Shown: positions 28,005 to 36,977 of the stretch, one piece after another
How the letters are laid out: the number at the start of each line of letters is the position of its first letter
Numbering within the stretch: position 1 is the first letter of the stretch
Origin: Acinetobacter sp. ANC 4862
GTDB lineage: Bacteria; Pseudomonadota; Gammaproteobacteria; Pseudomonadales; Moraxellaceae
Assembly (NCBI RefSeq): GCF_004336635.1
Contig: NZ_SJXH01000029.1
Span: 1 to 42,370, forward strand
Length of the DNA stretch: 42,370 nucleotides
Reading direction: 5' to 3'
Translations under genes and position numbers: made by a program
Notes under the pieces: model-generated
Told to the model about the DNA's origin: nothing
The model's database searches: none
The model's input: the letters and a program-made list of their open reading frames with translations, nothing else

Positions 28005-28589
28005 TTATACACCCTTAAAATGTGTGATTGCCTGTTTCTTTTTCACCTGTTCCCACTGCCACCAGCCAAAAGCGGCCAAACCAACAAAGGCGGCATATAA
28101 ACCCGCAGTCAGGAATAAGTCTTTATAAATAAACATGCCGACATAAATGATATCGACGAAAACCCACAACACCCAGGTGGCAATATGTTTACGGCTGGTC
28201 CAATAGGTAGCCAGTAAACTAAAAGCCGCCAGTTGTGAATCCAGCATCGGCACCGCAGCATCGGTAAAATTTTTTAAAGTTAACCCAAAAATTAAACCGC
28301 CCACTGCTGCAAGTGACATTTGGAAAATCACGATTTTTTTGGCAATCGGTTCAATCCGAATTTCATGATCTTGCTGTTTGCCCTTCAACCAGTGATAGAA
28401 ACCATAAAAGTTCACCACCATAAAGAAGAACTGCAAGATGGTTTCGCCATACAGCTTAAATTCATAAAATAAATAAGCATATAAAACAAAGGCTGCGAAA
28501 TTAAACCACCAACACCACATATTGCGTTTAATGGTCAATGTCACCCCAATAAGACTGATAATGACCGCAACAATTTCTAAAGGTGACAT
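28005..28589 (-). CDS. pnuC: PnuC-family nicotinamide riboside transporter
   Basis: PnuC imports nicotinamide riboside for NAD synthesis by facilitated diffusion. From the ATG at 28589 (MSPLEIVAVIISLIGV) it is 194 aa, with about seven helices. A longer frame to 28703 exists, but its extra 38 residues look like translated leader. The PnuC pore signature is visible as MWCWWFNFAAF and TYWTSRKHIATWVLWVFVDI. Neither start has a clear ribosome site. The kinase that traps the substrate (NadR/NrtR-type) is not in this window. Confidence 0.88.
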   Translation of the reverse strand: MSPLEIVAVIISLIGVTLTIKRNMWCWWFNFAAFVLYAYLFYEFKLYGETILQFFFMVVNFYGFYHWLKGKQQDHEIRIEPIAKKIVIFQMSLAAVGGLIFGLTLKNFTDAAVPMLDSQLAAFSLLATYWTSRKHIATWVLWVFVDIIYVGMFIYKDLFLTAGLYAAFVGLAAFGWWQWEQVKKKQAITHFKGV

Positions 28590-28688
28590 AGCAATAAACA
28601 GACAGGTAAAGAGTGCTGCTATTATGGGAAAAATAGCGCTGAACGCAAGATAAATTGTACCAATCCAGCTACACAATCTGACGGACAC

Positions 28689-28708
28689 CATAGTTGTTTC
28701 CAACTACG
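28689..28708 (-). promoter_or_regulatory. GAAA-loop hairpin in the presumed pnuC leader
   Basis: On the minus strand CGTAGTTG-GAAA-CAACTATG forms an 8-bp stem (one G-T pair) closed by a GNRA-type tetraloop, about 100 bp upstream of the pnuC start. It may be part of a structured leader. It does not match any NAD or TPP riboswitch I know. Confidence 0.35.
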
Positions 28709-28749
28709 ATCTGTAACGTCAATGCAAATTGAAAATAGATTGCCCAGAT

Positions 28750-28779
28750 TTGACAGTTTTCTAACGACCGTTTAAGAAT
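28750..28779 (+). promoter_or_regulatory. candidate sigma-70 promoter for the crotonase operon
   Basis: TTGACA (28750-28755) and AAGAAT (28774-28779) are separated by 18 bp, 30 bp before the ATG at 28810. The -35 is a perfect consensus and the -10 matches at four of six positions. Confidence 0.45.
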
Positions 28780-28809
28780 ATAAAAAATGATCGCATTGGA
28801 AGAATAAAA

Positions 28810-29595
28810 ATGTCCCAACAACAAGGAAAAGTCAGCCGGGAAATTCGCGGATCTCTGTTCTTGATTGGACTCGACCGTGCTGAAAAACGAAATGCCTTTG
28901 ATAGCCATCTGATTCATGACTTATCATTGGCCTTAACCGAATATGAAGATCATCCCGAGTTACGCTGTGCCGTGATCTTCGCGCATGGAGCTCACTTTAC
29001 CGCGGGCTTAGATTTAGTCGAACTACAACCTAAGCTGAGTAGTGGCATATTTAGCTACGATGAACAACAGATTAATCCATGGGGAACCAGTGGACGTCAG
29101 CAAAAAAAACCGGTAATTGTTGCAGTACAAGGCTATTGCTATACCGCAGGGATCGAGCTGATGCTGAATGCCGATATTGTGATTGCTCAGGACAATAGCC
29201 AATTTGCACAAATGGAAGTGCAACGCGGTATCCTACCATTTGGCGGTGCAACGGTGCGTTTTGTACAAGCGGCAGGCTGGGCTAAAGCCATGCGCTACTT
29301 GCTCACGGGTGATGCATTCGATGCCCAAACCGCGCTGGACTTAAACCTGATCAATGAAATTACCACTGAAGCTCCCCTCAAACGAGCCATTGAACTGGCT
29401 GAACGGATTGCTCAAGCTGCACCACTTGCAGTACAGGCGACACTTGCTTCAGCCAAAGAAGCTGCTGAACATGGTGCAGAAACAGCATTTTCCAATTTAC
29501 AGCAACACCTTACCCCGCTGTTAAAAACCCAAGATGTTCAGGAAGGTGTCATGGCGATGCTGCAACGACGTGCGCCCGAATTTAAAGGTCAATAA
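28810..29595 (+). CDS. enoyl-CoA hydratase/isomerase family protein (crotonase)
   Basis: The 261-aa protein is a crotonase: RAEKRNAF at the N-terminal substrate region, an oxyanion-hole strand HFTAGLDLVE (about 61-71), and KKPVIVAVQGYCYTAGIEL (about 98-116). EVQRGILPFGGA is the usual third block. The glutamates typical of the hydratase pair are not clearly both present, so hydratase, isomerase or another acyl-CoA activity cannot be told apart. It is followed by an alpha/beta hydrolase and a TetR remnant on the same strand, which suggests a small regulated catabolic operon. Confidence 0.88.
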   Translation: MSQQQGKVSREIRGSLFLIGLDRAEKRNAFDSHLIHDLSLALTEYEDHPELRCAVIFAHGAHFTAGLDLVELQPKLSSGIFSYDEQQINPWGTSGRQQKKPVIVAVQGYCYTAGIELMLNADIVIAQDNSQFAQMEVQRGILPFGGATVRFVQAAGWAKAMRYLLTGDAFDAQTALDLNLINEITTEAPLKRAIELAERIAQAAPLAVQATLASAKEAAEHGAETAFSNLQQHLTPLLKTQDVQEGVMAMLQRRAPEFKGQ

Positions 29596-29652
29596 TTTAA
29601 AAGTAAATCATCCAAAGCTTAATAATCTAAATCCAATAAAAACGAGTTTGCT

Positions 29653-30561
29653 ATGCCGTATTTAAATCAGAAGCCACAAAATAATCACTTTAGCGTCCGT
29701 ACCCAATCATTCATGGCAACCGATGGTTATCCCCTTATTGGAACACTTTACACACCTAGACATGACCTAAAAGCCAATATTGTATTGTCCAGTGCCACTG
29801 GTGTTCCACAAGCCTTCTATCGGCACTTTGCCGAATATATGACCCAGTTTGGCTATCAGGTTTTAAGCTTTGATTATCGTGGCGTGGGACAGTCTGCACC
29901 GCAAAATTTAAAAGGTTTTAAGATGTCTTATTTAGATTGGGGTGCTTTGGATCTTGCTGGAGCGATTGACTATCTGGCACAAGATCAAATCCCGCTGTTT
30001 ATGGTCGGACATTCTTATGGTGGGCAAGCACTCGGTCTGGCACCCAATCATCATAAAGTGACTGCCATGTACTGTTTTGGCACAGGTGCAGGCTGGCATG
30101 GCTATATGCCGTTGAAAGAAAAGATCAAAGTTCAGGTGATCTGGAATATTATCTTCCCGCCGATGGTTGCTCTAAAAGGCTATTTGCCTTGGAGCAAACT
30201 GAATATGGGCTCAGATTTACCGATTGACGTTTATAAACAGTGGCGAAAATGGTGTAAAAATCCGACCTATTTCTTTGCCGACCCTGAACAGCACGCGTTG
30301 ATTGAGCAATATGCACAAGTCAAAACGCCCATTTATGCAGTATCTGCACTGGATGACGACTGGGCTTTACCCAATTCACGGCATGCCTTTATGCAATATT
30401 ACAGCCAAGCTCCGATGCAATTTATTGATATTGCAGCGCAAGATTATGCTCTTAAACAGATTGGGCATATGGGCTATTTCCGTAAAGGTGCGGAAAAAAT
30501 ATGGGATGAGCTTCTATACAGCTTTGATGATTTACTGGCTCAAAAAACGGATAGAGATTAA
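29653..30561 (+). CDS. alpha/beta fold hydrolase
   Basis: The 302-aa cytoplasmic hydrolase begins with an esterase-like strand pair (SFMATDGYPLIGTLYTPR). It has DYRGVGQSAP, a nucleophile serine in VGHSYGGQ (about residue 120), an acid near SALDDDWALP and a histidine in IGHMGYF. The substrate is unknown. It lies 57 bp downstream of the crotonase and 4 bp upstream of the TetR gene, so the three were probably one transcription unit. Confidence 0.85.
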   Translation: MPYLNQKPQNNHFSVRTQSFMATDGYPLIGTLYTPRHDLKANIVLSSATGVPQAFYRHFAEYMTQFGYQVLSFDYRGVGQSAPQNLKGFKMSYLDWGALDLAGAIDYLAQDQIPLFMVGHSYGGQALGLAPNHHKVTAMYCFGTGAGWHGYMPLKEKIKVQVIWNIIFPPMVALKGYLPWSKLNMGSDLPIDVYKQWRKWCKNPTYFFADPEQHALIEQYAQVKTPIYAVSALDDDWALPNSRHAFMQYYSQAPMQFIDIAAQDYALKQIGHMGYFRKGAEKIWDELLYSFDDLLAQKTDRD

Positions 30562-30565
30562 AAAA

Positions 30566-31130
30566 ATGCGTCCACAGAAACTCAGCCGAGAGCAAATTCT
30601 TAACTTATGCGCCTTACAATTTAAGACACAGGGTTATGCAGGCACCAGTATGGAAATGCTGGCCAAAGCCTGTGGACTCAGCAAAACCTCTTTTTACTAT
30701 TACTATCCGAGTAAAGAAGCTTTATATCATGGATGTATTGGAACTGATCCAGCAATACTTAAATACGTATTTATTTAAACTGATTGAAAATCCTGAAATG
30801 TCTGCCGCCCAACACTTTGAGCATCTACATCAACGAGCGGTACAGTTCTTTAGTTATGGAGTCAAAGGTTGTCTAATCGGTATTATTTCTATTGAAGCCC
30901 GATATCACTCTGCCGAGGTTTTAGAAAAAATTCGCGCTATTTTTCAGGATTGGGAAATAGCATTCTATCGATTATTTAAAATACAGCTTACAGAAAATGA
31001 AGCCAAAATTTTAGCCAAACAAAGTTTAGCCGATTATGAAAGGGCGATTTTAATGTATCGCCTGAATGATGATCCATTCTATCTTGATCAAGTGAAGCAA
31101 CGCATTTTAAAACAACTACAAACGGTATAA
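30566..31130 (+). pseudogene. TetR/AcrR-family transcriptional regulator, frameshifted
   Basis: The N-terminal frame (from ATG 30566) encodes a TetR helix-turn-helix: SREQILNLCALQFKTQGYAG, then MEMLAKACGLSKTSFYYYYPSKEAL. It then runs into 17 unrelated residues and a stop. The ligand domain resumes in the +1 frame at MDVLELIQQYLNTYLF and ends at 31130. The 565-bp span is 188 codons plus one base, so one inserted base within about 30722-30728 explains the break; no homopolymer is there. The DNA-binding part may still be made as a truncated peptide without its dimerisation domain. Confidence 0.85.
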
Positions 31131-31190
31131 AGATGTATAGCTTTTCATCCTTTAGCTAAAAGTATTTAGCACTCAAGAGAATCACTTTAA

Positions 31191-31673
31191 TCAAACGTGG
31201 CTATGTGCATCTTTCATTTCAAATTTATGCTCATCCCCAAAACGGTCGACATGAGTATAAAACACCCCATAACGTCCCACATAATATTCCAGAGACTGAT
31301 CATAGAAAGTCCAGTAAATAGACCATTCCGCCAAATCCAGTTTACGAATCTGGGTTTGGGTTTTGGCTGGCATTTTTCTTAATACATCTTCTTGAACCAC
31401 AATCGCCTGACTCAAATTTCGTTCAGCCAGTTCGCGCTCAAAAAATATTTGGCAGATATCATCAAATAATTGTTGTTCGTATTCCTCCACTTCATCGATA
31501 CGTGCTTCATGGGCAGATAATGGCTTTGTTGATATAGCGGCTTGTTTATCTAAATCTGCTAACTGCTTGATTTTGAATTGCTGAAAATGTTGATTGATCT
31601 GAAATTTAAAAATGACTTTCCAAAGCCCAATAAACACAATGAAAAGACACAACCACAAGAGTATTTTTATCAT
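31191..31673 (-). CDS. uncharacterised membrane-anchored protein (160 aa)
   Basis: One N-terminal membrane helix (about 3-22) is followed by a charged, probably helical segment (about 25-100) and a C-terminal part rich in aromatics (WSIYWTFYDQSLEYYVGRYG). I do not recognise the family. It stands alone, convergent with the TetR remnant. The topology suggests a single-pass inner-membrane protein. Confidence 0.65.
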   Translation of the reverse strand: MIKILLWLCLFIVFIGLWKVIFKFQINQHFQQFKIKQLADLDKQAAISTKPLSAHEARIDEVEEYEQQLFDDICQIFFERELAERNLSQAIVVQEDVLRKMPAKTQTQIRKLDLAEWSIYWTFYDQSLEYYVGRYGVFYTHVDRFGDEHKFEMKDAHSHV

Positions 31674-31794
31674 AGCTACACTCTCACGAGTAAATAATTG
31701 TTATCTTTATATTTATAAAACAATTTGAATAAAAATCATACAATTTTTAAATTTATATGCTATAAAAAATGTTCATTCGGAGACTTTTTCTTTC

Positions 31795-31935
31795 ATGTTC
31801 CCTATTCCATATCCTCAATACCCGCTTCTGATCTGGCTCGCTTTGGACATTCAAGTCAACAAAGCCGCTTCACGACGTGTGAACTTTTTGCATGAGGTGT
31901 CTTGGAATATGTACCGTGATCATTTCTTTGAATAA
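31795..31935 (+). CDS. small conserved-looking protein, 46 aa
   Basis: The short ORF starts MFPIPYPQYPLLIWLALDIQ and ends NMYRDHFFE. GGAGA lies 11 bp before the ATG, an AT-rich TATAAA lies upstream, and a strong terminator follows 19 bp after the stop. That makes a complete self-contained gene despite its size. No domain is recognised. The proline/tyrosine-rich start and short amphipathic middle do not point to a function. Confidence 0.55.
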   Translation: MFPIPYPQYPLLIWLALDIQVNKAASRRVNFLHEVSWNMYRDHFFE

Positions 31936-31953
31936 TCACTAAAATAAATATCT

Positions 31954-31981
31954 AAAGGTCGCCTCAACAGCGACCTTTTTT
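31954..31981 (+). terminator. terminator after the 46-aa gene
   Basis: aaaggtcgc (31954-31962), 7-base loop, gcgaccttt (31970-31978), then a T-run. Confidence 0.85.
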
Positions 31982-32007
31982 AATGCCTGAAAATAAGGAA
32001 ATAAATA

Positions 32008-32970
32008 ATGAACCTTCCATCGAATAAAAATGACTTCCCCTCGCCACTGTCCGAGCCGGTTGTAGCTTCTTTTACCCGATCCTCACGCTTCGCTACAGCC
32101 GGTCAATTTGTTACTGTGGTGCTGATCTGGTCACTGACCCCATTGGCAGCCGTTTGGACAGTGCATGAAATTCACTGGGCGTGGGGCTTATTTATCCGAT
32201 TTAGCTTGGCGATTCCCATCGCCTTAGTCTGTCTGGCTTATTTTAAAGTCAAACTGCCCTTGCACCCGCAAGCTTTACTCAGCTATGCGGCAGGCGCACT
32301 GGGCTTGTTTGCGTCCATGACCTTTTGCTATATGGGTGCATCAAAAGTTCCATCTTCCATAATTTCAATCATCTACGGCATTGCCCCATTCATATCCGGC
32401 TTGCTGGCGACCTGCATTTTTAAAAGTGAAAAGTTGAGTGTTTATCAATACACAGGTTTAATGATGGGCATGCTCGGTCTGTATTTTGCTCTGGGCTTAA
32501 GTTCGCAAAACATACGCCTGAATTATCTCGGGATAGCTTTAGAAGTCATCGCCATGATGCTTTATGTACTGTCTGCATTTGCAGTTCGTGGTGTGGCTGC
32601 CAACATCCATCCAATCAGTCAAATGACTGGTGCGACACTGGTGTCATGGCTAGGCTATTGTGCTTTACTGCCTTTTTTCTGGTCAGATCTGCCCTCAGAT
32701 TTCCCTTCATTGCAAACCGGTGTTGCACTGATTTATAGCGCTTTATTTTCATCGGTACTGGCGATGATTTTTTATTATCAATTACTCAACACCGTTAATC
32801 CAACCACACTGATGCTGATCACGATTATGACGCCTGTACTCGCCACGCTGTGGGGAACATGGCTCAATCATGAAACTTTAGGCGCAGATTTAATTCTTGG
32901 ACTGTTTTTAATATGTGTGGGATTATCTTTATATTCTTATTCCATCCGTATAACGACATCAATCAAATAA
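32008..32970 (+). CDS. EamA-family (DMT superfamily) transporter
   Basis: The 320-aa protein has about ten membrane helices in two EamA repeats: the first opens near FVTVVLIWSLTPLAAVW (about 34-50), the second near LNYLGIALEVIAMMLYVLSAF. A roughly 30-residue cytoplasmic N-terminus precedes them. These carriers export metabolites or drugs; the substrate cannot be inferred. AAGGAAATAAATA before the ATG is a good ribosome site. The gene is convergent with pgaD across a shared terminator. Confidence 0.88.
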   Translation: MNLPSNKNDFPSPLSEPVVASFTRSSRFATAGQFVTVVLIWSLTPLAAVWTVHEIHWAWGLFIRFSLAIPIALVCLAYFKVKLPLHPQALLSYAAGALGLFASMTFCYMGASKVPSSIISIIYGIAPFISGLLATCIFKSEKLSVYQYTGLMMGMLGLYFALGLSSQNIRLNYLGIALEVIAMMLYVLSAFAVRGVAANIHPISQMTGATLVSWLGYCALLPFFWSDLPSDFPSLQTGVALIYSALFSSVLAMIFYYQLLNTVNPTTLMLITIMTPVLATLWGTWLNHETLGADLILGLFLICVGLSLYSYSIRITTSIK

Positions 32971-33006
32971 AAAATCCCGGGTGTGATATTCACTCGGGAT
33001 TTTTAA
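32970..33006. terminator. bidirectional terminator between EamA gene and pgaD
   Basis: aaatcccgggtg pairs with cactcgggattt (one G-T pair) around a 7-base loop. T-runs follow on both strands. Confidence 0.85.
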
Positions 33007-33031
33007 AATCTTTAACTCAAACAGCGTTTCA

Positions 33032-33445
33032 TTATTCGATCCGAATGATTTTACCGTGATCATCATGATGGATCACACTGACTTTTTGTTGACGCCCCTG
33101 TTCAATGTCTTGAATAGCTAAATCAAAATGCTGTTCATAATCCGAGATATTTTTGGCAGAACTTGGCTTTACTGTTTTTGCAGGAATAAAATTCGACCAC
33201 AATAATAATGCAACCACACATGCCAATAATGCACTCACACCATGTTCAATCCCCAAACCAAAAGCTGAAAACAGTTGATGAATGACATGTTGTTTTTGCA
33301 GACTGACTACACCAATTACAATTAACAATGGACGCCATAAAAATAACCATACTGCCCACATCATCGCGGTAGAAGTATTAGATGCATAGCGTTTATGCCA
33401 AGGCAATAAACGGCGTAAATCAATAATTAAAGAATTACTTTTCAT
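33032..33445 (-). CDS. pgaD: poly-beta-1,6-GlcNAc biosynthesis protein PgaD
   Basis: PgaD is the small membrane partner of the PgaC synthase; in E. coli the pair forms the c-di-GMP receptor. From the ATG at 33445 it is 137 aa and overlaps the pgaC 3' end by 11 bp, a sign of translational coupling (a start 15 bp further upstream is also in frame). Two membrane helices (about 30-48 and 70-86) are followed by a cytoplasmic tail ending HHDDHGKIIRIE. Identification rests on topology and position after pgaC. Confidence 0.85.
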   Translation of the reverse strand: MKSNSLIIDLRRLLPWHKRYASNTSTAMMWAVWLFLWRPLLIVIGVVSLQKQHVIHQLFSAFGLGIEHGVSALLACVVALLLWSNFIPAKTVKPSSAKNISDYEQHFDLAIQDIEQGRQQKVSVIHHDDHGKIIRIE

Positions 33446-34727
33446 GGCTGATGCTCTCATTATGGACAGTTGAATTGCGCATGCCCCGGTCCGGACTCAC
33501 CCAGCGTGCGCGCTTACCGTCACGACGCAACAACACTTTTGGAAATGCCACAATACTGGCAGACAGCGTAATTAACCAGAATACAAACGGATACCAGATC
33601 ATCCAGAAGTAATTTTTACCGAGTCCCGGTTCATAACGACTATCCATCCATTTACTGATTGCAAACTGAAGTAAACAGGTTGCCCCTAATAGCATGCCTG
33701 TTCCATAAGGCAAAAATGGTGAACTCGTGCCACTGATTCCAAGCGGAACGATAAAGTGAATGATCCAAATAATGGCCATAAACAGCATTAAATAAGACCA
33801 GACCAACGTCAGGATCAATTCAAACAGTAATGGCCATAAAAAATTCAGTTTCGGTTTGAACAGCACGTCGATATTTTTAATCAGCACTTGTGCCCCACCC
33901 ATCGCCCAACGCAGCCGCTGTTTCCACAAACCATTAAAAGTTTCTGGCATTAAAATCCAGACCAAGGCATTCGGTTCAAAGTGAATATTCCAGCCCGCAC
34001 GTTGCAGCTTCCAGGTGATATCAATATCTTCAGTCAGCATATCAGGTGACCAATAACCCACCTCATGCACCGCACTTTTACGAAATGCAGTGATCACGCC
34101 AGAAACCGTAAACAGTCGACCAAAACTGCGTTGCGCACGTTTGATCATGCCCACAATAGAGGAAAATTCTCCGACCTGAATACGACCAATTAAGGTGGAA
34201 CGGGTACGAATCCGTGGATTACCGGTAACTGCAGCAACGGTTTCATCTTCCAGAAAATGGCGTAACATCCATGTAGCTGCATGCGGATCAAGCAAGGCAT
34301 CACCATCGATGCCAAGCAAATATTCCGCATCCGTCAGCAAGCTTCCTGCTTGCAATGCCATGGCTTTGCCCTGATTTTGCGCCAAATGTACCACCCGTAA
34401 CTTTTCATGCTGTGCAGCCAAACGGTCTAACACTGCTGCAGTGTTGTCTGAACTACCATCATTAATCGCAATCACTTCAAAGTTTGGATAATCCAGTGCC
34501 AGAGCATGCGTTAAGGTTTCTTCAGCGTTATCCCCTTCATTAAAACAAGGCACCAGCACTGCCACCTTAGGATAATAAGGCAGTGCTTCAGGCTGTTGAT
34601 ATGGTGGATCCTGTCGCTCTTTCCAATAGAAAATCAGTGCACCCATCATCCATAAATACGACATAAACAATGGATAATAAAAGACAAAGTGCAAAGCAGA
34701 ATGCCAAAAGTGCTGCAGCGTTGACAT
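33435..34727 (-). CDS. pgaC: poly-beta-1,6-N-acetylglucosamine synthase PgaC
   Basis: This inner-membrane GT2 enzyme polymerises GlcNAc from UDP-GlcNAc. The 430-aa length is normal. An N-terminal helix (about 13-32) is followed by the GT2 domain: VLVPCFNEGDN, INDGSSDN, the GIDGDALLDP substrate/metal motif, LTEDIDITWK (the TED base) and QRLRWAMGG (QxxRW). Several C-terminal helices complete it. It lies 11 bp after pgaB and overlaps pgaD, so the three form one operon. All motifs look intact. Confidence 0.95.
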   Translation of the reverse strand: MSTLQHFWHSALHFVFYYPLFMSYLWMMGALIFYWKERQDPPYQQPEALPYYPKVAVLVPCFNEGDNAEETLTHALALDYPNFEVIAINDGSSDNTAAVLDRLAAQHEKLRVVHLAQNQGKAMALQAGSLLTDAEYLLGIDGDALLDPHAATWMLRHFLEDETVAAVTGNPRIRTRSTLIGRIQVGEFSSIVGMIKRAQRSFGRLFTVSGVITAFRKSAVHEVGYWSPDMLTEDIDITWKLQRAGWNIHFEPNALVWILMPETFNGLWKQRLRWAMGGAQVLIKNIDVLFKPKLNFLWPLLFELILTLVWSYLMLFMAIIWIIHFIVPLGISGTSSPFLPYGTGMLLGATCLLQFAISKWMDSRYEPGLGKNYFWMIWYPFVFWLITLSASIVAFPKVLLRRDGKRARWVSPDRGMRNSTVHNESISHEK

Positions 34728-34738
34728 ATAAAATTCCT

Positions 34739-36730
34739 TTAAGGAACAAGTTTGCTTGATTTCAAATCAAAGGCCTGGCGTAACACTTGCGCATTGGGAT
34801 GATCTTGAATCGGATCATCGGGATAGTAAGCCACGTGCATTGCACCTTGTTGATATAAAGATTGAATGGTGCTTGCCATTTCATCTGAGGGAACCTTTTG
34901 ATTGCTTCGCCAGTTCACTGCCTGCAATTCAAAGACCGTTTTTTTGATTCCCTGTGGAAACTGCTTCACGCGATTGACAATATCTCGATAAAAAACATCA
35001 CTATTCGGGGCTTGTTCCATATAGGGCATCGCCATGATGGCAGTGAAATCATAACGATTGATAGACTGTTCTAAAGACTGTGAATACCAATTTTCCGCAT
35101 ACGGTTTCAGCGCAACTTGCGCATATAAATTTCGTGCGGTGAGTAAAAAAGGATGATACTGACGGACTTGTTGTGCCAGTTGCAATGCAAAGTCATCAAT
35201 GTACTTGGTTTTATAAGCCGTCCATTTTTGCAGCTCGGCATCATTGCTACGAATTTCGGCTAAATCGGTCGGCAAACCAATAGCCGCATAAGCTTTCAAA
35301 GCTTCGGGACTGGCATCTTCATAGTCAGATAAAGTGGTATCGTCATGGAATAAAATACCGTTAAAAGGCACAGACTTGGCCAGGTCTTGATAAATCCCGC
35401 TAATAGTTTTTCGTGCATCGGGTGAAAATGGACTTAAACGGCGATAGCCCATATTCAGATGCTCTGAATCTTCCTTTTGCTGGGTTTCAACCACATCTTT
35501 AGACACCGGATTATTTTTAGGTAATTCCCATGCCAATAATGGCATCCACGCGTAGACACGCCCCACTTGGGTTCGGGTCTGAATTTGCCAGGCGACACGG
35601 TTAAACAGGTCTGCGCGCATCGGTAAATAATGATTGGGGAAATACACCATATCTGCCGAGCCGTTGGCATCAGGATCGGAAAAGGCCTGTAAATACACGG
35701 TATTCACTTTCATCGCCACAATCCGGTCCAGTAGATGATCGAGGTTACGTTCTTGTTGAATCGGATCTTTGTCGTAAATGTAATCTAGATCGATATGCAT
35801 GATTTTTTGCGGACGGTTATTGTCGCCCAAATGTTGCTGACGATTTTGAATTTCTCGCGCTAAATCCGTTGTGGTCATATTGCCTTCAATCAAAATACGA
35901 TTGAGCTGACCCAGTGAACTTTTCGCCGAATCCGCACCATCATCCAGACTGATGGCAACCGGCATCCCCAGTTGTTTGGCAATTTTCACGGTTTGCATAT
36001 TATAGTGACCATAAGGCCAGACCATTACCCGTGGTGATTTCAAACCGTGCGCAATCAGCAATTGGTTATTCTGTTTTAAATCATTGGAAATACGCTGCTG
36101 ATAGTGGCTATCATCTTCATAGCTCGCAGATTTAGCATCATATAAGCGTGTGACAGCAGCAGGTTCCAGATTGCCTTGTGGATTGCCTACAATACCGCGA
36201 TGCAAATTATAACTATGACTGGCAATTTCCACTAAACCACTATCTTGCATCTCTTTCAATTCTGACCAGGACAGCATGTCTTTACGCTGAATCTGCTCAC
36301 CTGAAAAATCAATGCTTTGATCTTCTTTGGGTTCTAACCATGAACCGACCACCGCCAAAACCACAGGAATTTTATTCGCTTTAACAATCGGATAGGCATT
36401 TTTATAAAAAGAGGCATAACCATCATCCACCGTCAATAAAACCGGTTTTGTCGGTAGGCTATATTTCCCTTGATGAGCCTGGATGAGTTGGTCGACATTA
36501 ATAAAGTGAAAACCATTTTTTTTCAGCCAATCGATATGTTGCTGAAATTGGGTGCTACTCACTGCATATTCAGGAATAAGTGCATTTTCAGTGTTGATAA
36601 TTTCATGATAACCAATCACGGTCAGTGTCGGATTATGCGCTGGCTTTTGACTCCAGGCTAAATGGGGAATCTGCCACAAAACTGCAGAAAGAGACGTGGA
36701 GAGCAATGTTGAAAGCAAGCGAGTAGTCAT
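34739..36730 (-). CDS. pgaB: poly-beta-1,6-GlcNAc N-deacetylase PgaB
   Basis: PgaB partly de-N-acetylates PNAG in the periplasm before export. From the ATG at 36730 (an in-frame TTG lies at 36745) it is 663 aa. It has a signal sequence (about 1-28), an NodB-like deacetylase domain with D102-D103 in LTVDDGY and H172/H177 in SHSYNLH, and a C-terminal GHL13-type glycoside hydrolase domain (from about 300: IMHIDLDYIYDKDPIQQ, then LFHDD). E. coli PgaB is a lipoprotein; I see no lipobox cysteine here. The outer-membrane porin gene pgaA normally precedes pgaB but is absent from this position. Confidence 0.94.
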   Translation of the reverse strand: MTTRLLSTLLSTSLSAVLWQIPHLAWSQKPAHNPTLTVIGYHEIINTENALIPEYAVSSTQFQQHIDWLKKNGFHFINVDQLIQAHQGKYSLPTKPVLLTVDDGYASFYKNAYPIVKANKIPVVLAVVGSWLEPKEDQSIDFSGEQIQRKDMLSWSELKEMQDSGLVEIASHSYNLHRGIVGNPQGNLEPAAVTRLYDAKSASYEDDSHYQQRISNDLKQNNQLLIAHGLKSPRVMVWPYGHYNMQTVKIAKQLGMPVAISLDDGADSAKSSLGQLNRILIEGNMTTTDLAREIQNRQQHLGDNNRPQKIMHIDLDYIYDKDPIQQERNLDHLLDRIVAMKVNTVYLQAFSDPDANGSADMVYFPNHYLPMRADLFNRVAWQIQTRTQVGRVYAWMPLLAWELPKNNPVSKDVVETQQKEDSEHLNMGYRRLSPFSPDARKTISGIYQDLAKSVPFNGILFHDDTTLSDYEDASPEALKAYAAIGLPTDLAEIRSNDAELQKWTAYKTKYIDDFALQLAQQVRQYHPFLLTARNLYAQVALKPYAENWYSQSLEQSINRYDFTAIMAMPYMEQAPNSDVFYRDIVNRVKQFPQGIKKTVFELQAVNWRSNQKVPSDEMASTIQSLYQQGAMHVAYYPDDPIQDHPNAQVLRQAFDLKSSKLVP

Positions 36731-36977
36731 TAATATGGTGCTCAAAAAATCATTTTATTCTCTGAATATCACACATTTTCCATCAATAAAATGTGGTTCT
36801 TGCCTTTCCTGATGTATGGCATTCAGTTATTTCAACTTGCCTTTTTATCAAATCAAACTGAAATGAATCTTAAAAATACGCATGAATTAGAAATAAAAGT
36901 TTTAAAAAAACACCAATATGTCTGTTTTTTCAGCAAGGTAAGTGCATTTAAATAAATTGCTTAAATTTATAAAAACT

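Noticed and set aside
36791..36955. 54-codon plus-strand ORF beginning MWFLPFLMYG in the gap before pgaB
   Set aside because: It is short and AT-rich with no ribosome site, homology or terminator; the hydrophobic start is weak evidence alone.
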